NCBI GenBank assembly: GCA_000511875.1
Contig: AZIN01000004.1
Location: 448,915 to 509,245, forward strand
Source: Gammaproteobacteria bacterium MOLA455
GTDB taxonomy: Bacteria > Pseudomonadota > Gammaproteobacteria > Pseudomonadales > Porticoccaceae
Length of the DNA: 60,331 nt
Reading direction: 5' to 3'
The stretch's first letter is position 1. Each line of letters opens with the position of its first letter. The notes under the pieces were generated by a model. The model made no database searches. It was given only the letters and a program-made list of their open reading frames with translations, and was not told the origin of the DNA. Below, in pieces: positions 35,524 through 44,357 of this stretch. The translations under genes and the position numbers were made by a program.

Positions 35524-36283
35524 CGACTCTATTAAGAAAACGTTCGGTGTTGCTGCACTGCTCTGCATTGTTTGCGCAGTCGTAGTTTCCAGTGCTGCAG
35601 TGATACTGCGGCCTATGCAGGATGCGAACAAGATATTGGATTTGAAAACCAATATTCTCGCCTCTGCCGGCCTGTTAAAAGCCGGTATCGATGTTGAGAC
35701 TCAGTTTGAGCAGATTACGACCCGCATTGTCGACATGGAAACTGGTCGCTTTAGCGATGCAGTGGACCCCGCTGTCTATGATCAACGCAAAGCCTCTATG
35801 GATCCGGCACAGTCTGTAGCGCTGTCCGGCGACGAAGATATTGCCAAGATCAGACGTCGCGCCAATTTCGCCACCGTCTATATAGTAGAAGGTGAGCAGG
35901 GCTTAGAGAAAATCATTCTGCCCATTAAAGGCTATGGTCTCTGGTCAACTCTGTATGGCTTTATCGCCTTAGAATCGGATCTCGAAACGGTTGCCGGTAT
36001 CGGCTTCTACGAGCATGCCGAAACACCTGGTCTGGGTGGCGAAATTGACAACCCTAACTGGAAAGCTAGCTGGATCGGCAAAAAAGCCTATAGCTCTGGC
36101 GATCTGGCGATCACTGTATTGAAAGGCAAGGCGGATATGGACCGTGACGGTTATGAGTCGCAGATCGACGGTCTCGCAGGCGCTACTTTGACCACTCGTG
36201 GTGTTGATAATCTAGTGCGCTACTGGCTAGGTGATTCCGGTTTCTCACCACTGATCAGCAATCTTAAGACAGGGGAGGCCTAA
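35516..36283 (+). CDS. nqrC: Na+-NQR subunit C
   Basis: A 255-residue subunit with one N-terminal membrane helix and a periplasmic FMN-binding domain. The covalent FMN site is predicted at Thr224 in [13 protein letters not shown]. The position before GAT, usually Ser or Thr, is Ala221 here. ApbE, encoded downstream, attaches the FMN. The start is GTG 35516, with AAAGGAGA 7 nt upstream, inside the end of nqrB. A longer in-frame start at 35447 is less likely. Confidence 0.96.
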   Translation: MASDSIKKTFGVAALLCIVCAVVVSSAAVILRPMQDANKILDLKTNILASAGLLKAGIDVETQFEQITTRIVDMETGRFSDAVDPAVYDQRKASMDPAQSVALSGDEDIAKIRRRANFATVYIVEGEQGLEKIILPIKGYGLWSTLYGFIALESDLETVAGIGFYEHAETPGLGGEIDNPNWKASWIGKKAYSSGDLAITVLKGKADMDRDGYESQIDGLAGATLTTRGVDNLVRYWLGDSGFSPLISNLKTGEA

Positions 36284-36285
36284 TC

Positions 36286-36948
36286 GTGTCAAAAGCTAAA
36301 GATACGCTTCTAGCACCAGTACTGAACAACAACCCGATTGCACTGCAAATCCTCGGTATCTGTTCGGCGCTGGCCGTGACCTCAAGCATGAAGGTCGCCT
36401 TTGTCATGTGTCTGGCACTGACCGTGGTAACGGCGTTTTCAAATCTGTTTGTCTCGTTGATCCGCCACCATATTCCCAACAACATCCGTATTATTGTGCA
36501 GATGACCATCATTGCCTCATTGGTAATTGTTGTTGATCAGGTACTTATGGCCGTGGCCTACGACATCAGCAAACAGCTGTCGGTCTTTGTTGGACTGATT
36601 ATTACCAACTGTATTGTGATGGGGCGCGCTGAAGCCTTCGCCATGAAAAACCCACCGCTGCCGAGCTTTTTAGACGGCATAGGCAATGGTCTTGGTTACA
36701 GTTTGGTGCTGATGATTGTCGCATTCTTCCGTGAACTATTTGGCGCCGGCAAGCTTTGGGGCTACGACGTCCTTCAGCTCACCACCGACGGTGGCTGGTA
36801 TGTGGCCAATGGCATGATGTTGATGCCACCCAGTGCCTTCTTCTTAATTGGTCTGTTTATCTGGGCTCTTCGCGTCAGCAAGAAAGATCAGGTTGAACAG
36901 CCGGACTTTAAGATCACCGCCAATAGCCGTTCGAGTGAGGTTGCCTAA
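36286..36948 (+). CDS. nqrD: Na+-NQR subunit D
   Basis: A 220-residue membrane subunit with about six helices. It binds, together with NqrE, a membrane-embedded iron-sulfur cofactor through conserved Cys residues ([11 protein letters not shown] and [15 protein letters not shown] are visible). The start is GTG 36286, with AGGGGAGG 7 nt upstream, and nqrE starts inside its stop codon. Confidence 0.96.
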   Translation: MSKAKDTLLAPVLNNNPIALQILGICSALAVTSSMKVAFVMCLALTVVTAFSNLFVSLIRHHIPNNIRIIVQMTIIASLVIVVDQVLMAVAYDISKQLSVFVGLIITNCIVMGRAEAFAMKNPPLPSFLDGIGNGLGYSLVLMIVAFFRELFGAGKLWGYDVLQLTTDGGWYVANGMMLMPPSAFFLIGLFIWALRVSKKDQVEQPDFKITANSRSSEVA

Positions 36949-37556
36949 TGGAACATTATCTAAGTTTGTTAGTTCGATCGATCTTTATCGACAATATCGC
37001 CCTGAGTCTGTTCTTGGGTATGTGTACCTATCTGGCACTGTCGAAGAAGATCAATGCAGCATTCGGTTTGGGTATTGCAGTAATCGTCGTACAAACTATT
37101 ACAGTGCCAGTAAACAACCTGCTGCTCGGTTACCTGCTGTCCGACGGTGCCCTGGATTGGGCCGGTCTGCCTGAAGTTGATCTGAGCTTCTTAAAATACC
37201 TCTGTTTTATCGGTGTTATCGCCGCCATAGTGCAGATCCTGGAAATGTTCCTCGATAAGTATGTGCCGGCGCTGTATAACGCCTTGGGTGTGTTTCTGCC
37301 GTTGATTACGGTGAACTGTGCGATTCTCGGTGGCTCGCTGTTAATGGCTGAGCGCGATTACAACTTTAGTGAAAGTGTGGTTTACGGCTTTGGTTCTGGT
37401 ACGTCCTGGGCTCTGGCAATCGTAGTCCTCGCAGGAATTCGAGAAAAACTAAAATATAGCGATATTCCAGAAGGCCTTCAGGGGCTGGGCATCGTATTTA
37501 TCACTGTAGGCCTAATATCCTTAGGCTTTATGTCGTTTGGCGGCATAGACATTTGA
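36948..37556 (+). CDS. nqrE: Na+-NQR subunit E
   Basis: A 202-residue membrane subunit homologous to NqrD, starting [16 protein letters not shown]. It has [12 protein letters not shown] and [17 protein letters not shown], which carry the Cys residues for the shared iron-sulfur site. The ATG overlaps the nqrD stop (TAATG), implying translational coupling. Confidence 0.97.
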   Translation: MEHYLSLLVRSIFIDNIALSLFLGMCTYLALSKKINAAFGLGIAVIVVQTITVPVNNLLLGYLLSDGALDWAGLPEVDLSFLKYLCFIGVIAAIVQILEMFLDKYVPALYNALGVFLPLITVNCAILGGSLLMAERDYNFSESVVYGFGSGTSWALAIVVLAGIREKLKYSDIPEGLQGLGIVFITVGLISLGFMSFGGIDI

Positions 37557-37576
37557 TTACGGAGAAGTAGCTACTC

Positions 37577-38800
37577 ATGAATATCGAAATCATCCTCGGC
37601 GTTACCATGTTTACAGTGGTTATGCTTGCCCTAGTAGCCTTTATTCTGGCCGCTCGCAGCAAACTGGTGTCCTCTGGCGACGTCAATATTGAGATAAACG
37701 GTGAGAAAACGATCACCGTAGCAGCTGGCGACAAGCTGCTGCAGACACTCTCTAATGCGGGTCTATTCTTACCCTCAGCCTGTGGCGGCGGCGGAAGCTG
37801 CGCCCAGTGCAAATGTGTTATTACAGACGGTGGCGGCTCCATGTTGCCCACTGAAGAGAGCCACTTTAACCGTCGCGAAGCGGCCGAAGGTTGGAGACTC
37901 TCCTGCCAGGTTCCGGTTAAGCAGGACATGAAAATTGAGGTTCCGGAAGAAGTATTTGGCGTCAAACGCTGGGAATGTGTGGTTGAGTCAAACCACAATG
38001 TGGCGACCTTTATTAAAGAGCTGACACTTAAATTGCCCGAAGGAGTTGATGTTAACTTCCGCGCCGGTGGCTATGTGCAGCTGGAATGCCCACCTCACCA
38101 CATTAAATACGCTGACTTCGATATTGAAGAGCAGTACCGGGGCGACTGGGAGCACTTTGGTTTCTTTAAGCACGAGTCGATTGTGACCGAGCCGGTTATC
38201 CGCGCTTACTCAATGGCCAACTATCCAGACGAAGTCGGCATCGTTAAGTTCAATATTCGTATTGCTACGCCGCCACCACGCTCTGAAGGTATTCCACCAG
38301 GACAGATGTCCTCTTATACCTTTAGCCTCAAGCCTGGCGACAAGATTACTGTTTACGGTCCCTTTGGTGAGTTTTTTGCCAAAGACACTGAAAACGAAAT
38401 GGTTTTTGTTGGCGGAGGTGCGGGAATGGCACCAATGCGTTCACATATCTTCGATCAGCTTAAGCGTCTCAAAAGCAAGCGTAAGATCAGCTTTTGGTAC
38501 GGTGCTCGTTCGTTGCGTGAGTGCTTCTATGACGAAGAATATGACGCACTGGCTGCAGAGAATGATAACTTCGAGTGGCATCTAGCACTTTCAGATCCAC
38601 AGCCGGAAGATAACTGGCAAGGCCTTACTGGCTTTATTCACAATGTATTGTTTGAAGAGTATCTGAAAAATCATGAAGCGCCTGAAGATTGTGAATTCTA
38701 CATGTGTGGGCCGCCAATGATGAACGCCGCAGTGGTCAAATTGTTGCAAGACTTGGGTGTTGAAGAAGAAAATATCTTCCTCGATGACTTCGGCGGGTAA
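37577..38800 (+). CDS. nqrF: Na+-NQR subunit F (NADH dehydrogenase component)
   Basis: A 407-residue electron-input subunit. In order it has an N-terminal membrane helix, a plant-type [2Fe-2S] domain ([14 protein letters not shown] with the fourth Cys in WRLSCQV), an FAD domain (RAYSMANYP) and an NADH-binding domain ([26 protein letters not shown]). It oxidises NADH and passes electrons to the Na+-NQR flavins. Last structural gene, followed within 6 nt by apbE. Confidence 0.98.
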   Translation: MNIEIILGVTMFTVVMLALVAFILAARSKLVSSGDVNIEINGEKTITVAAGDKLLQTLSNAGLFLPSACGGGGSCAQCKCVITDGGGSMLPTEESHFNRREAAEGWRLSCQVPVKQDMKIEVPEEVFGVKRWECVVESNHNVATFIKELTLKLPEGVDVNFRAGGYVQLECPPHHIKYADFDIEEQYRGDWEHFGFFKHESIVTEPVIRAYSMANYPDEVGIVKFNIRIATPPPRSEGIPPGQMSSYTFSLKPGDKITVYGPFGEFFAKDTENEMVFVGGGAGMAPMRSHIFDQLKRLKSKRKISFWYGARSLRECFYDEEYDALAAENDNFEWHLALSDPQPEDNWQGLTGFIHNVLFEEYLKNHEAPEDCEFYMCGPPMMNAAVVKLLQDLGVEEENIFLDDFGG

Positions 38801-38806
38801 CAGAGC

Positions 38807-39868
38807 TTGCTGATATCATTTAGCGACAAAATAACGGGGCTTGTGAAAGCCTCGTTTTTGGTTTCAGCGCTGGTCAGCTTTCTGCTGCTCGGCGGCTGTG
38901 ACCGCGGCCCTGAGATTGTGCAGATCTCTGGCAGCAAATTTGGCACCACCTATAACATCACCATAGTGGCAGATCAGCCAGCACCAGCAGATCTGGCCGA
39001 GCAGATTGACGCGCTTTTAGATGTAGTTGATCTGGCCATGTCCACTTACAAATCGGAATCCGAGTTAAGCCTGTTCAACCGGCTGCCACTTGGGGAAGAG
39101 GTTATGGTATCTGAGGGGCTCTGGGCTGTATTGCAGACCAGCCGCCAGGTCTGGCATCACAGCGCCGGCGCCTTCGATCCTACTGTAGGCCCGCTGGTAG
39201 ATCTCTGGGGCTTTGGTCCGCAGATGACCAATGATCGCATTCCCGAAGACAATGAAATCGCAGAGGCTCTTGCGAGCATCGGTTACCAGCACCTGATAGT
39301 AAATACCGATAAGCAATCGATCAGCAAAGAGGTCACTCTACGCTTGGATCTATCTGCCGTGGCCAAAGGCTATGCTGTGGATCAGGTTGCCGATCTATTG
39401 GAAATGCTGGCACTGCCAGATTATCTGGTGGAAGTAGGCGGCGAAATGCGCGTGAGCGGCTTAAACCCCAAAGGACAGCCCTGGCGCATTGCCATAGAGA
39501 CCCCGGATGCCATGGGTCAGGTAGACAATGTTATTGCACTCCAGAGTGCCGCTGTAGCAACCTCTGGTGACTATCGGAATTATTTTGAGAAAGACGGTAA
39601 ACGCTACTCCCACAGTATAGATCCACGAAGCGGCCGACCCATAGAGCATCGTCTAGCCTCGGTGACCGTGATCGCTGATCGCTGCATTGACGCCGATGCC
39701 TGGGCCACTGCCTTCTTGGTTATGGGTGACGAGGCAGCGCTAGAGATCGCCAATCAGCAATCCATCGCGGTCTATATGTTGGTCAAAGCAGACGAGCAGT
39801 TTAGCGCCGTTTACAGTGACGCCTTTAAACAGTATTTAACCGCAGCAGCGGTTAACAGCGAGAACTAA
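38807..39868 (+). CDS. apbE: FAD:protein FMN transferase (lipoprotein)
   Basis: Mg-dependent flavin transferase. It attaches FMN covalently to Thr of NqrB and NqrC. A lipoprotein signal (lipobox LLGGC) is followed by SGSKFGTTYNI, STYKSESELSLFN, GAFDPTVGPLVDLWGFG, DLSAVAKGYAVDQVAD and SIDPRSGRPI. The start is uncertain: TTG at 38807 or GTG at 38843, the latter giving a compact signal peptide beginning VKASFLV. Its place in the nqr operon agrees with its function. Confidence 0.95.
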   Translation: MLISFSDKITGLVKASFLVSALVSFLLLGGCDRGPEIVQISGSKFGTTYNITIVADQPAPADLAEQIDALLDVVDLAMSTYKSESELSLFNRLPLGEEVMVSEGLWAVLQTSRQVWHHSAGAFDPTVGPLVDLWGFGPQMTNDRIPEDNEIAEALASIGYQHLIVNTDKQSISKEVTLRLDLSAVAKGYAVDQVADLLEMLALPDYLVEVGGEMRVSGLNPKGQPWRIAIETPDAMGQVDNVIALQSAAVATSGDYRNYFEKDGKRYSHSIDPRSGRPIEHRLASVTVIADRCIDADAWATAFLVMGDEAALEIANQQSIAVYMLVKADEQFSAVYSDAFKQYLTAAAVNSEN

Positions 39869-39870
39869 AC

Positions 39871-40116
39871 ATGGCTGAAATCTTTCTTACCATCATCATT
39901 TTTGCCCTGCTGATTACAGCAATGGCAGTGGGCGTGCTCATGGGCGGCAAGCCCATAGCAGGATCCTGTGGCGGCGTCGGTGCAGCACTAGGTGAAGCCA
40001 ACTACAACTGCGACCTCTGCGGTGGTGACCCCAACAAATGCGATGAGCTGAGTGATGCCGATATGGCCTATGATGCAACCGCCAATCAGCGTTCTTCAGA
40101 ACAGGAAAAAACCTAA
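39871..40116 (+). CDS. nqrM: Na+-NQR maturation protein NqrM
   Basis: An 81-residue membrane-anchored protein (DUF539). One N-terminal helix ([21 protein letters not shown]) is followed by conserved Cys residues ([23 protein letters not shown]). It helps insert iron into the NqrD/NqrE site. It starts 2 nt after apbE and ends 2 nt before sthA. Confidence 0.95.
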   Translation: MAEIFLTIIIFALLITAMAVGVLMGGKPIAGSCGGVGAALGEANYNCDLCGGDPNKCDELSDADMAYDATANQRSSEQEKT

Positions 40117-40118
40117 GC

Positions 40119-41546
40119 ATGTCCAATTATCAGTATGATCTAGTCGTAATCGGCAGCGGTCCCGGTGGCGAAGGCGCAGCAATGAACGCAGTTAAACAGG
40201 GCTGGCGGGTTGCAGTGGTCGACGAGCGTGCACTGGCTGGGGGCAACTGCACCCACCTGGGCACCATTCCTTCAAAAGCCCTGCGACAGTCTATTCGACG
40301 AATGATGCAATACAACACCATGCCCATGTTTCGCGCCGTTGGCGAGCCCCGCTGGTTCTCTTTTCCTGAGGTAATGAAAGCCGCCGACGATGTCATCACC
40401 AAGCAGGTTCAGGGCCGCACCAAAGGCTATGCCCGCAACCGTGTGCATACCTTTGTCGGCCGCGGAAAGTTTATTTCGCCCCATAAAATTTCAGTGACGG
40501 CAAGCGATGGCAAGGTCACTCAGGTGAGCTCCAAGCACTTTTTGTTGGCTACAGGTTCAAGTCCTTACAGGCCAGATAATATCGATTTTGATCACCCGAA
40601 TATCTTTGACAGTGACAGTATTTTGGCACTGGATAGCACGCCGCGAAATATTATCATCTACGGCGCAGGTGTTATTGGCTGTGAGTATGCCTCGATCTTT
40701 TGCGGGTTGGATACCCGAGTCGACCTGGTCAATACCAGAGAATGGCTGATGAATTTTCTTGATGACGAAATCTCTGATGCACTGAGTTATCACCTCCGCG
40801 ATCTCAACGTTATGGTACGCCACAATGAAGAGTATGAAAGCGTTACCACCGGTGAAAATGGCGTCACCCTAGAGCTTAAGTCTGGCAAGCGTATTCATGC
40901 TGAAGCCTTGCTCTGGTGCAACGGCCGCAGTGGTAATACCAAGGATATGGGCTTAGAAGACATAGGCCTAGAAACAGATTCTCGCGGTCAGATACAGGTT
41001 AACAAAGACTACCAAACTGCCATCCCACATATCTACGCCGCCGGTGATGTTATCGGCTGGCCGGCATTGGCTGGCGCTGCCTATGACCAGGGTCGCTTTG
41101 CGGCATCTCATATGTGTGGCATGACAGATCAGTATCGCGTCGATGACGTGGCCACAGGTATCTGGACGATTCCCGAGATCAGCTTTGTCGGTAAAAATGA
41201 GCGCGAGCTCACCGAACAAAAAATTCCCTATGAAATTGGCCGCGCCTATTTCAAAGACACAGCTCGAGCACATATTTCCGGTGAAGAAGTGGGTATGTTA
41301 AAGATACTCTTCCACCAAGACACATTGCAGATACTGGGTATCCACTGTTTTGGCGCAGAGGCTGCAGAGATTATTCATATTGGACAGGCGATTATGAATC
41401 AGGAAGGGGAGGCCAACAGTATCAAGTACTTCGTCCGCACCACCTTCAACTATCCGACCATGGCCGAAGCCTATCGTATAGCCTCAATGAACGGACTCAA
41501 TCGCGTCAGTCGTGAACACCGACGCTTTGAAGATAAGCAGCGCTAA
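40119..41546 (+). CDS. sthA: Soluble pyridine nucleotide transhydrogenase
   Basis: A 475-residue cytoplasmic flavoprotein that transfers hydride between NADPH and NAD+. The FAD-binding start is [17 protein letters not shown]. The active-site region [18 protein letters not shown] keeps only one Cys-like position of the disulfide oxidoreductase CxxxxC, as is characteristic of SthA. The NAD domain has [16 protein letters not shown], and the dimerisation domain follows. It is co-oriented with the nqr operon, only 2 nt from nqrM. Confidence 0.96.
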   Translation: MSNYQYDLVVIGSGPGGEGAAMNAVKQGWRVAVVDERALAGGNCTHLGTIPSKALRQSIRRMMQYNTMPMFRAVGEPRWFSFPEVMKAADDVITKQVQGRTKGYARNRVHTFVGRGKFISPHKISVTASDGKVTQVSSKHFLLATGSSPYRPDNIDFDHPNIFDSDSILALDSTPRNIIIYGAGVIGCEYASIFCGLDTRVDLVNTREWLMNFLDDEISDALSYHLRDLNVMVRHNEEYESVTTGENGVTLELKSGKRIHAEALLWCNGRSGNTKDMGLEDIGLETDSRGQIQVNKDYQTAIPHIYAAGDVIGWPALAGAAYDQGRFAASHMCGMTDQYRVDDVATGIWTIPEISFVGKNERELTEQKIPYEIGRAYFKDTARAHISGEEVGMLKILFHQDTLQILGIHCFGAEAAEIIHIGQAIMNQEGEANSIKYFVRTTFNYPTMAEAYRIASMNGLNRVSREHRRFEDKQR

Positions 41547-41562
41547 GCCATCCCTTAGCGCT
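41539..41562. terminator. Hairpin spanning the convergent stops of sthA and the next gene
   Basis: A perfect 9-bp stem AGCGCTAAG / CTTAGCGCT around a 6-nt loop contains the sthA stop TAA and the stop of the opposing gene. No T tract follows on either strand, so it may block read-through or antisense transcripts rather than act as a classical intrinsic terminator. Confidence 0.55.
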
Positions 41563-41860
41563 CATCATCTTGCGTTGGGTGCTTAACCACCGCTTGAATC
41601 ACCCAGTTACCCTCGAAATACACCACATAGCCATCGTATCGCCACTGACTGATCGGTGGCTCCCCCACAGCTGACGTCATCTCCTGAGGGTCACCAAAGT
41701 CTTCGAGCACAGTGTTTTTATGCATGCCTCTCGCGGGCAGCAGCAGCTCTGACTGGCGGGTTTGCTCGCCGATGGGCAAGGTAATCTGCTCTGCGACAAG
41801 AGAGCTGCTCATGGTGACGCCCAGGCTAGTAATCGCCAGAGCCAATATCAGGTTTTTCAT
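41555..41860 (-). CDS. Small secreted conserved protein
   Basis: A protein of about 101 residues. The signal peptide MKNLILALAITSLGVTMSSS is cleaved near LVAEQ. The mature part contains RGMHKNTVLEDFGDP and PPISQWRYDGYVVYFEGNWV. The latter recalls the small beta-domain of outer-membrane-assembly-type (SmpA/OmlA-like) lipoproteins, but without a lipobox Cys. The start at 41860 is preferred over 41869 because AAAGGA lies 9 nt upstream. Function unknown. Confidence 0.7.
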   Translation of the reverse strand: MKNLILALAITSLGVTMSSSLVAEQITLPIGEQTRQSELLLPARGMHKNTVLEDFGDPQEMTSAVGEPPISQWRYDGYVVYFEGNWVIQAVVKHPTQDDER

Positions 41861-42108
41861 AGCCAACATTCCTTTGTTATCAATTGCTGCGGATTCAACA
41901 GCTTAATTGTAGGCCAAAGCAGAGCCAACCACCGTGCATAGGTTTAACTCCGCCCATTTTAATTGAGGGCGTTACGCGGTAGTCCCCCCCACAAATTAAC
42001 TGAGGTTTTAAGTAGACTATTCTCGTAACCGATACGCACAAGACGGACTTTCCCCTTCGGCACGGGATCGATGACGTGACCTGTTCAGTGTTGAAGGATA
42101 TTTCTAGC

Positions 42109-43314
42109 TTAAACCAATTGAGACAAAAACGTCTTTGCTGGCACAATCGTCGGTTTGTCCAACATGAAGATATCTTGGTCTACGTAGTCGCCATCCATTG
42201 CAACTTGAAATACATGTTTTAATGAAAGTTGTTTTTGAAAGACCGCGAGAGTGGGTGAAAGCTTTTCTTTGATCGATGACTTTACTTCTACCATAAACCA
42301 AGGTTTTTGGTTTTTACTCACAAGAAAGTCAACTTCACGTTTATCTTTATCCCGTAGGAAGTGGAGTTCGTATTCGCCCAGACCTTGGTCGGTCCAGTAA
42401 TGTACGGCCTTAAGCAAATGTGAAGCGATAAAGTTTTCATTGCGTGCGCCTTTATCGCTGCATTGTGACCAGTCCCATAGATAGTATTTGGGCTCTTTGA
42501 GCAATGAACGGGTGATGTTTTTAGTCCATGGTCTAATAGAAAAGCAGTAGTAAAGTGACTCCAGCGTAACTATCCAGCGGCGGATGGTGTCGACAGATAC
42601 TCTAGTTTTTCTGGCTAGAGTAGAGTAGCTGGTGAGCTCTCCGGCCTGATGTTGCAGCAGGGTTGCCAGTAGTTCTAATTGCCCTAACTCTTGAATGTTG
42701 CTGAGTTCGCGAATATCTTCTCGTAATAGTTGCTGCTTTCGTAGGCGGGTCCAGCGGTTATAAAAGCGTTGTTCTTGTTTAAGGTAGGGTTCGGGGAATC
42801 CTCCCCAGTTAAGCAGGTTAAGAAATTTCGTATCGGCAATTTTTAAGGGTTTCTGTATGTCTGTATCCGAGGGGCCGCGGTTTAGTAACTCATTAACTGA
42901 AAGTGGGTGGAGGCGATAATAAAAATACCGGCCCATTAGGCTATCTCCGCCTTTTTTAAACACATCTAGCTTAGCGCTTCCTGTAACCAGTATGCGGCAC
43001 TGTGTATGGTAACGGTCATAAAAGCCTTTTATAAACGATTTCCACTGGCTGTATTTGTGTATTTCATCAAAGATAAGCAGCGGCAGCGTATCTCTCAGTC
43101 TATCAATATCAATATAGGCGGCAATAGTTTGTCCGCCTTGGAGTATTCGCTCACGATCTTCAATATCATCCCAGTTGAAGTAGTAGGTATTATTCTTAGA
43201 TTGAATAGACCGGGATGTCGTGGTTTTACCGACTTGCCGGGGGCCAGTCAGCAGGGCCATTTGTGTATGGTCGGCGAAATGATGCTGAATGAGCTGTTCA
43301 TAGGTTCTTTTCAT
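42109..43314 (-). CDS. AAA-family ATPase with DUF4143 C-terminal domain
   Basis: A 401-residue protein. The N-terminal AAA_14 ATPase has Walker A LLTGPRQVGKTTTS and Walker B LPLLIFDEIHKY, then VTGSAKLDVFKKGGDSLMGR. A winged-helix-like segment (STLARKTRVSVDTIRRWIV) leads into the C-terminal DUF4143 region with a nuclease-like core (KDKREVDFLVSKNQKPWFMVEVKSS, the D-x(n)-E-V-K pattern). It stands alone on the minus strand between housekeeping genes. The family is common, often horizontally moved and of unknown physiological role. Two tandem 30-bp palindromes cover its promoter. No ribosome-binding site is visible. Confidence 0.9.
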   Translation of the reverse strand: MKRTYEQLIQHHFADHTQMALLTGPRQVGKTTTSRSIQSKNNTYYFNWDDIEDRERILQGGQTIAAYIDIDRLRDTLPLLIFDEIHKYSQWKSFIKGFYDRYHTQCRILVTGSAKLDVFKKGGDSLMGRYFYYRLHPLSVNELLNRGPSDTDIQKPLKIADTKFLNLLNWGGFPEPYLKQEQRFYNRWTRLRKQQLLREDIRELSNIQELGQLELLATLLQHQAGELTSYSTLARKTRVSVDTIRRWIVTLESLYYCFSIRPWTKNITRSLLKEPKYYLWDWSQCSDKGARNENFIASHLLKAVHYWTDQGLGEYELHFLRDKDKREVDFLVSKNQKPWFMVEVKSSIKEKLSPTLAVFQKQLSLKHVFQVAMDGDYVDQDIFMLDKPTIVPAKTFLSQLV

Positions 43315-43317
43315 GCT

Positions 43318-43347
43318 GACTATATTACGATCTATCGTAATATAGTC
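43318..43347. promoter_or_regulatory. Palindromic operator copy 1 on the ATPase promoter
   Basis: A perfect inverted repeat with 14-bp arms around a 2-bp centre. Described as an operator it has 12-bp arms GACTATATTACG around a 6-bp centre. It ends 3 bp before the ATPase start codon and covers the predicted -10 and most of the -35 element. Confidence 0.85.
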
Positions 43348-43349
43348 AA
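43322..43349 (-). promoter_or_regulatory. Predicted sigma-70 promoter of the ATPase gene (leaderless)
   Basis: On the minus strand TTGACT (43344-43349) and TAATAT (43322-43327) are separated by 16 bp. Seven bases lie between the -10 hexamer and the ATG, so transcription would start at or next to the start codon. This agrees with the missing Shine-Dalgarno sequence. Confidence 0.65.
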
Positions 43350-43379
43350 GACCATTTTACGATAGTCCGTAAAATGGTC
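43350..43379. promoter_or_regulatory. Palindromic operator copy 2 upstream of the ATPase promoter
   Basis: A perfect inverted repeat of GACCATTTTACG around a 6-bp centre, with the same architecture as copy 1: 10 of 12 arm positions are identical. It starts 32 bp from copy 1, about three helical turns. The rest of the 336-nt gene-free stretch to 43650 contains one copy of a 41-bp dispersed repeat (43548-43588) and nothing else I can support. Confidence 0.85.
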
Positions 43380-43547
43380 GGGAAATTGAAATGTTAATGA
43401 TTGAGGCCGTATCGCTTATTTTATAACTAGTAGTCCAGTCGATAAGTCCTGCACCGAAGATATAGCTACAGCCACAACATCACCGCCACTAAGGGGTCCC
43501 AGTCCGTCAGCCTCAGCTCCTTCCGCGCTTCCCCCTCCTAAAACCAA

Positions 43548-43588
43548 GCAATATTGTGCCTCTCGCCACTTTCAGGTTTAATCCCTGC
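43548..43588 (+). repeat. 41-bp dispersed repeat, copy 1
   Basis: It shares 33 of 41 positions with 44317-44357, including an identical GGTTTAATCCCTGC end. Copy 1 lies 62 bp upstream of the LysE-type gene. Confidence 0.6.
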
Positions 43589-43650
43589 TTAATCATAAAT
43601 CCTCAGCTTAACTATTAAGCCCAGCCCAGCCCAAATAAGGCAGTAAAAAA

Positions 43651-44253
43651 TTGTCGACTTATCTCGCAGGATTCTCCCTAGGGCTTTCGCTGATTCTGGC
43701 CATCGGGTCGCAAAATGCCTTTGTGCTCAAACAGGGGCTTAAAAAACGCCATGTGTTTATCGTTTGTCTTGTCTGTGCTGTATCCGACGGCATTCTAATT
43801 TCTCTCGGGGTTGCTGGCTTTGGCACGGTGGTTAAACAGTTCCCCACCATAGAGATAGTCGCTAGATATGGCGGCGCAGCATTTTTAACCATTTACGCTT
43901 TGCTGAGTTTTAAGTCCGCCTTCACTGAAACTCACGCTCTCGAAGCCGAAGCGAAAACAGAAAGCTCGCTGTTTAAAACGATCGCCATCTGTCTGGCCTT
44001 TACTTGGTTAAACCCCCATGTCTATTTGGACACGGTGATTCTTTTGGGCTCGGTTTCAACTCAGTACTATCCTCAGCAGTTTCAGTTTGCTCTGGGTGCG
44101 GTGATCGCGTCCTTCGTTTTCTTCTTTAGTCTGGGTTATGGCGCGCGAGTTTTGGCGCCGGTATTTGAAAACCCTAAGGCTTGGAAGGTCTTGGAGTTTT
44201 TGGTCGGGATTATTATGCTTGCTCTTGCCTTATCACTGGTTGCAAATGTCTAG
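43651..44253 (+). CDS. LysE/ArgO-family amino-acid exporter
   Basis: A 200-residue inner-membrane protein with about six helices, starting at TTG 43651 (SD-like TAAGG 10 nt upstream). The family motif near the N-terminus is FSLGLSLILAIGSQNAFVLKQGL, and TWLNPHVYLDTVILLGSVS is the second conserved block. It probably exports basic amino acids (Arg or Lys). No LysG/ArgP-type regulator lies beside it. Confidence 0.9.
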   Translation: MSTYLAGFSLGLSLILAIGSQNAFVLKQGLKKRHVFIVCLVCAVSDGILISLGVAGFGTVVKQFPTIEIVARYGGAAFLTIYALLSFKSAFTETHALEAEAKTESSLFKTIAICLAFTWLNPHVYLDTVILLGSVSTQYYPQQFQFALGAVIASFVFFFSLGYGARVLAPVFENPKAWKVLEFLVGIIMLALALSLVANV

Positions 44254-44316
44254 TTTGTAATTGGCGAAGAGCCGCAATTCCTCAGTAATACCCTTAATCT
44301 CGGGCCATCCGGCTAT

Positions 44317-44357
44317 GCAATCTTGTGTGTCCTGCGGCTTTCGGGTTTAATCCCTGC
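44317..44357 (+). repeat. 41-bp dispersed repeat, copy 2
   Basis: Second copy of the 43548-43588 repeat. It ends exactly at the base before the proposed lolC ATG, so it forms the whole local 5' untranslated region of lolC. Confidence 0.6.

Noticed and set aside
32985-41546. Rnf complex instead of Na+-NQR
   Set aside because: NqrA and the NqrF domain order, plus nqrM, identify Na+-NQR.
41960-42100. Possible insertion-sequence end remnant (AAGTAGACTATTC region)
   Set aside because: It faintly recalls IS3-type ends, but no transposase fragment or matching second end is visible.
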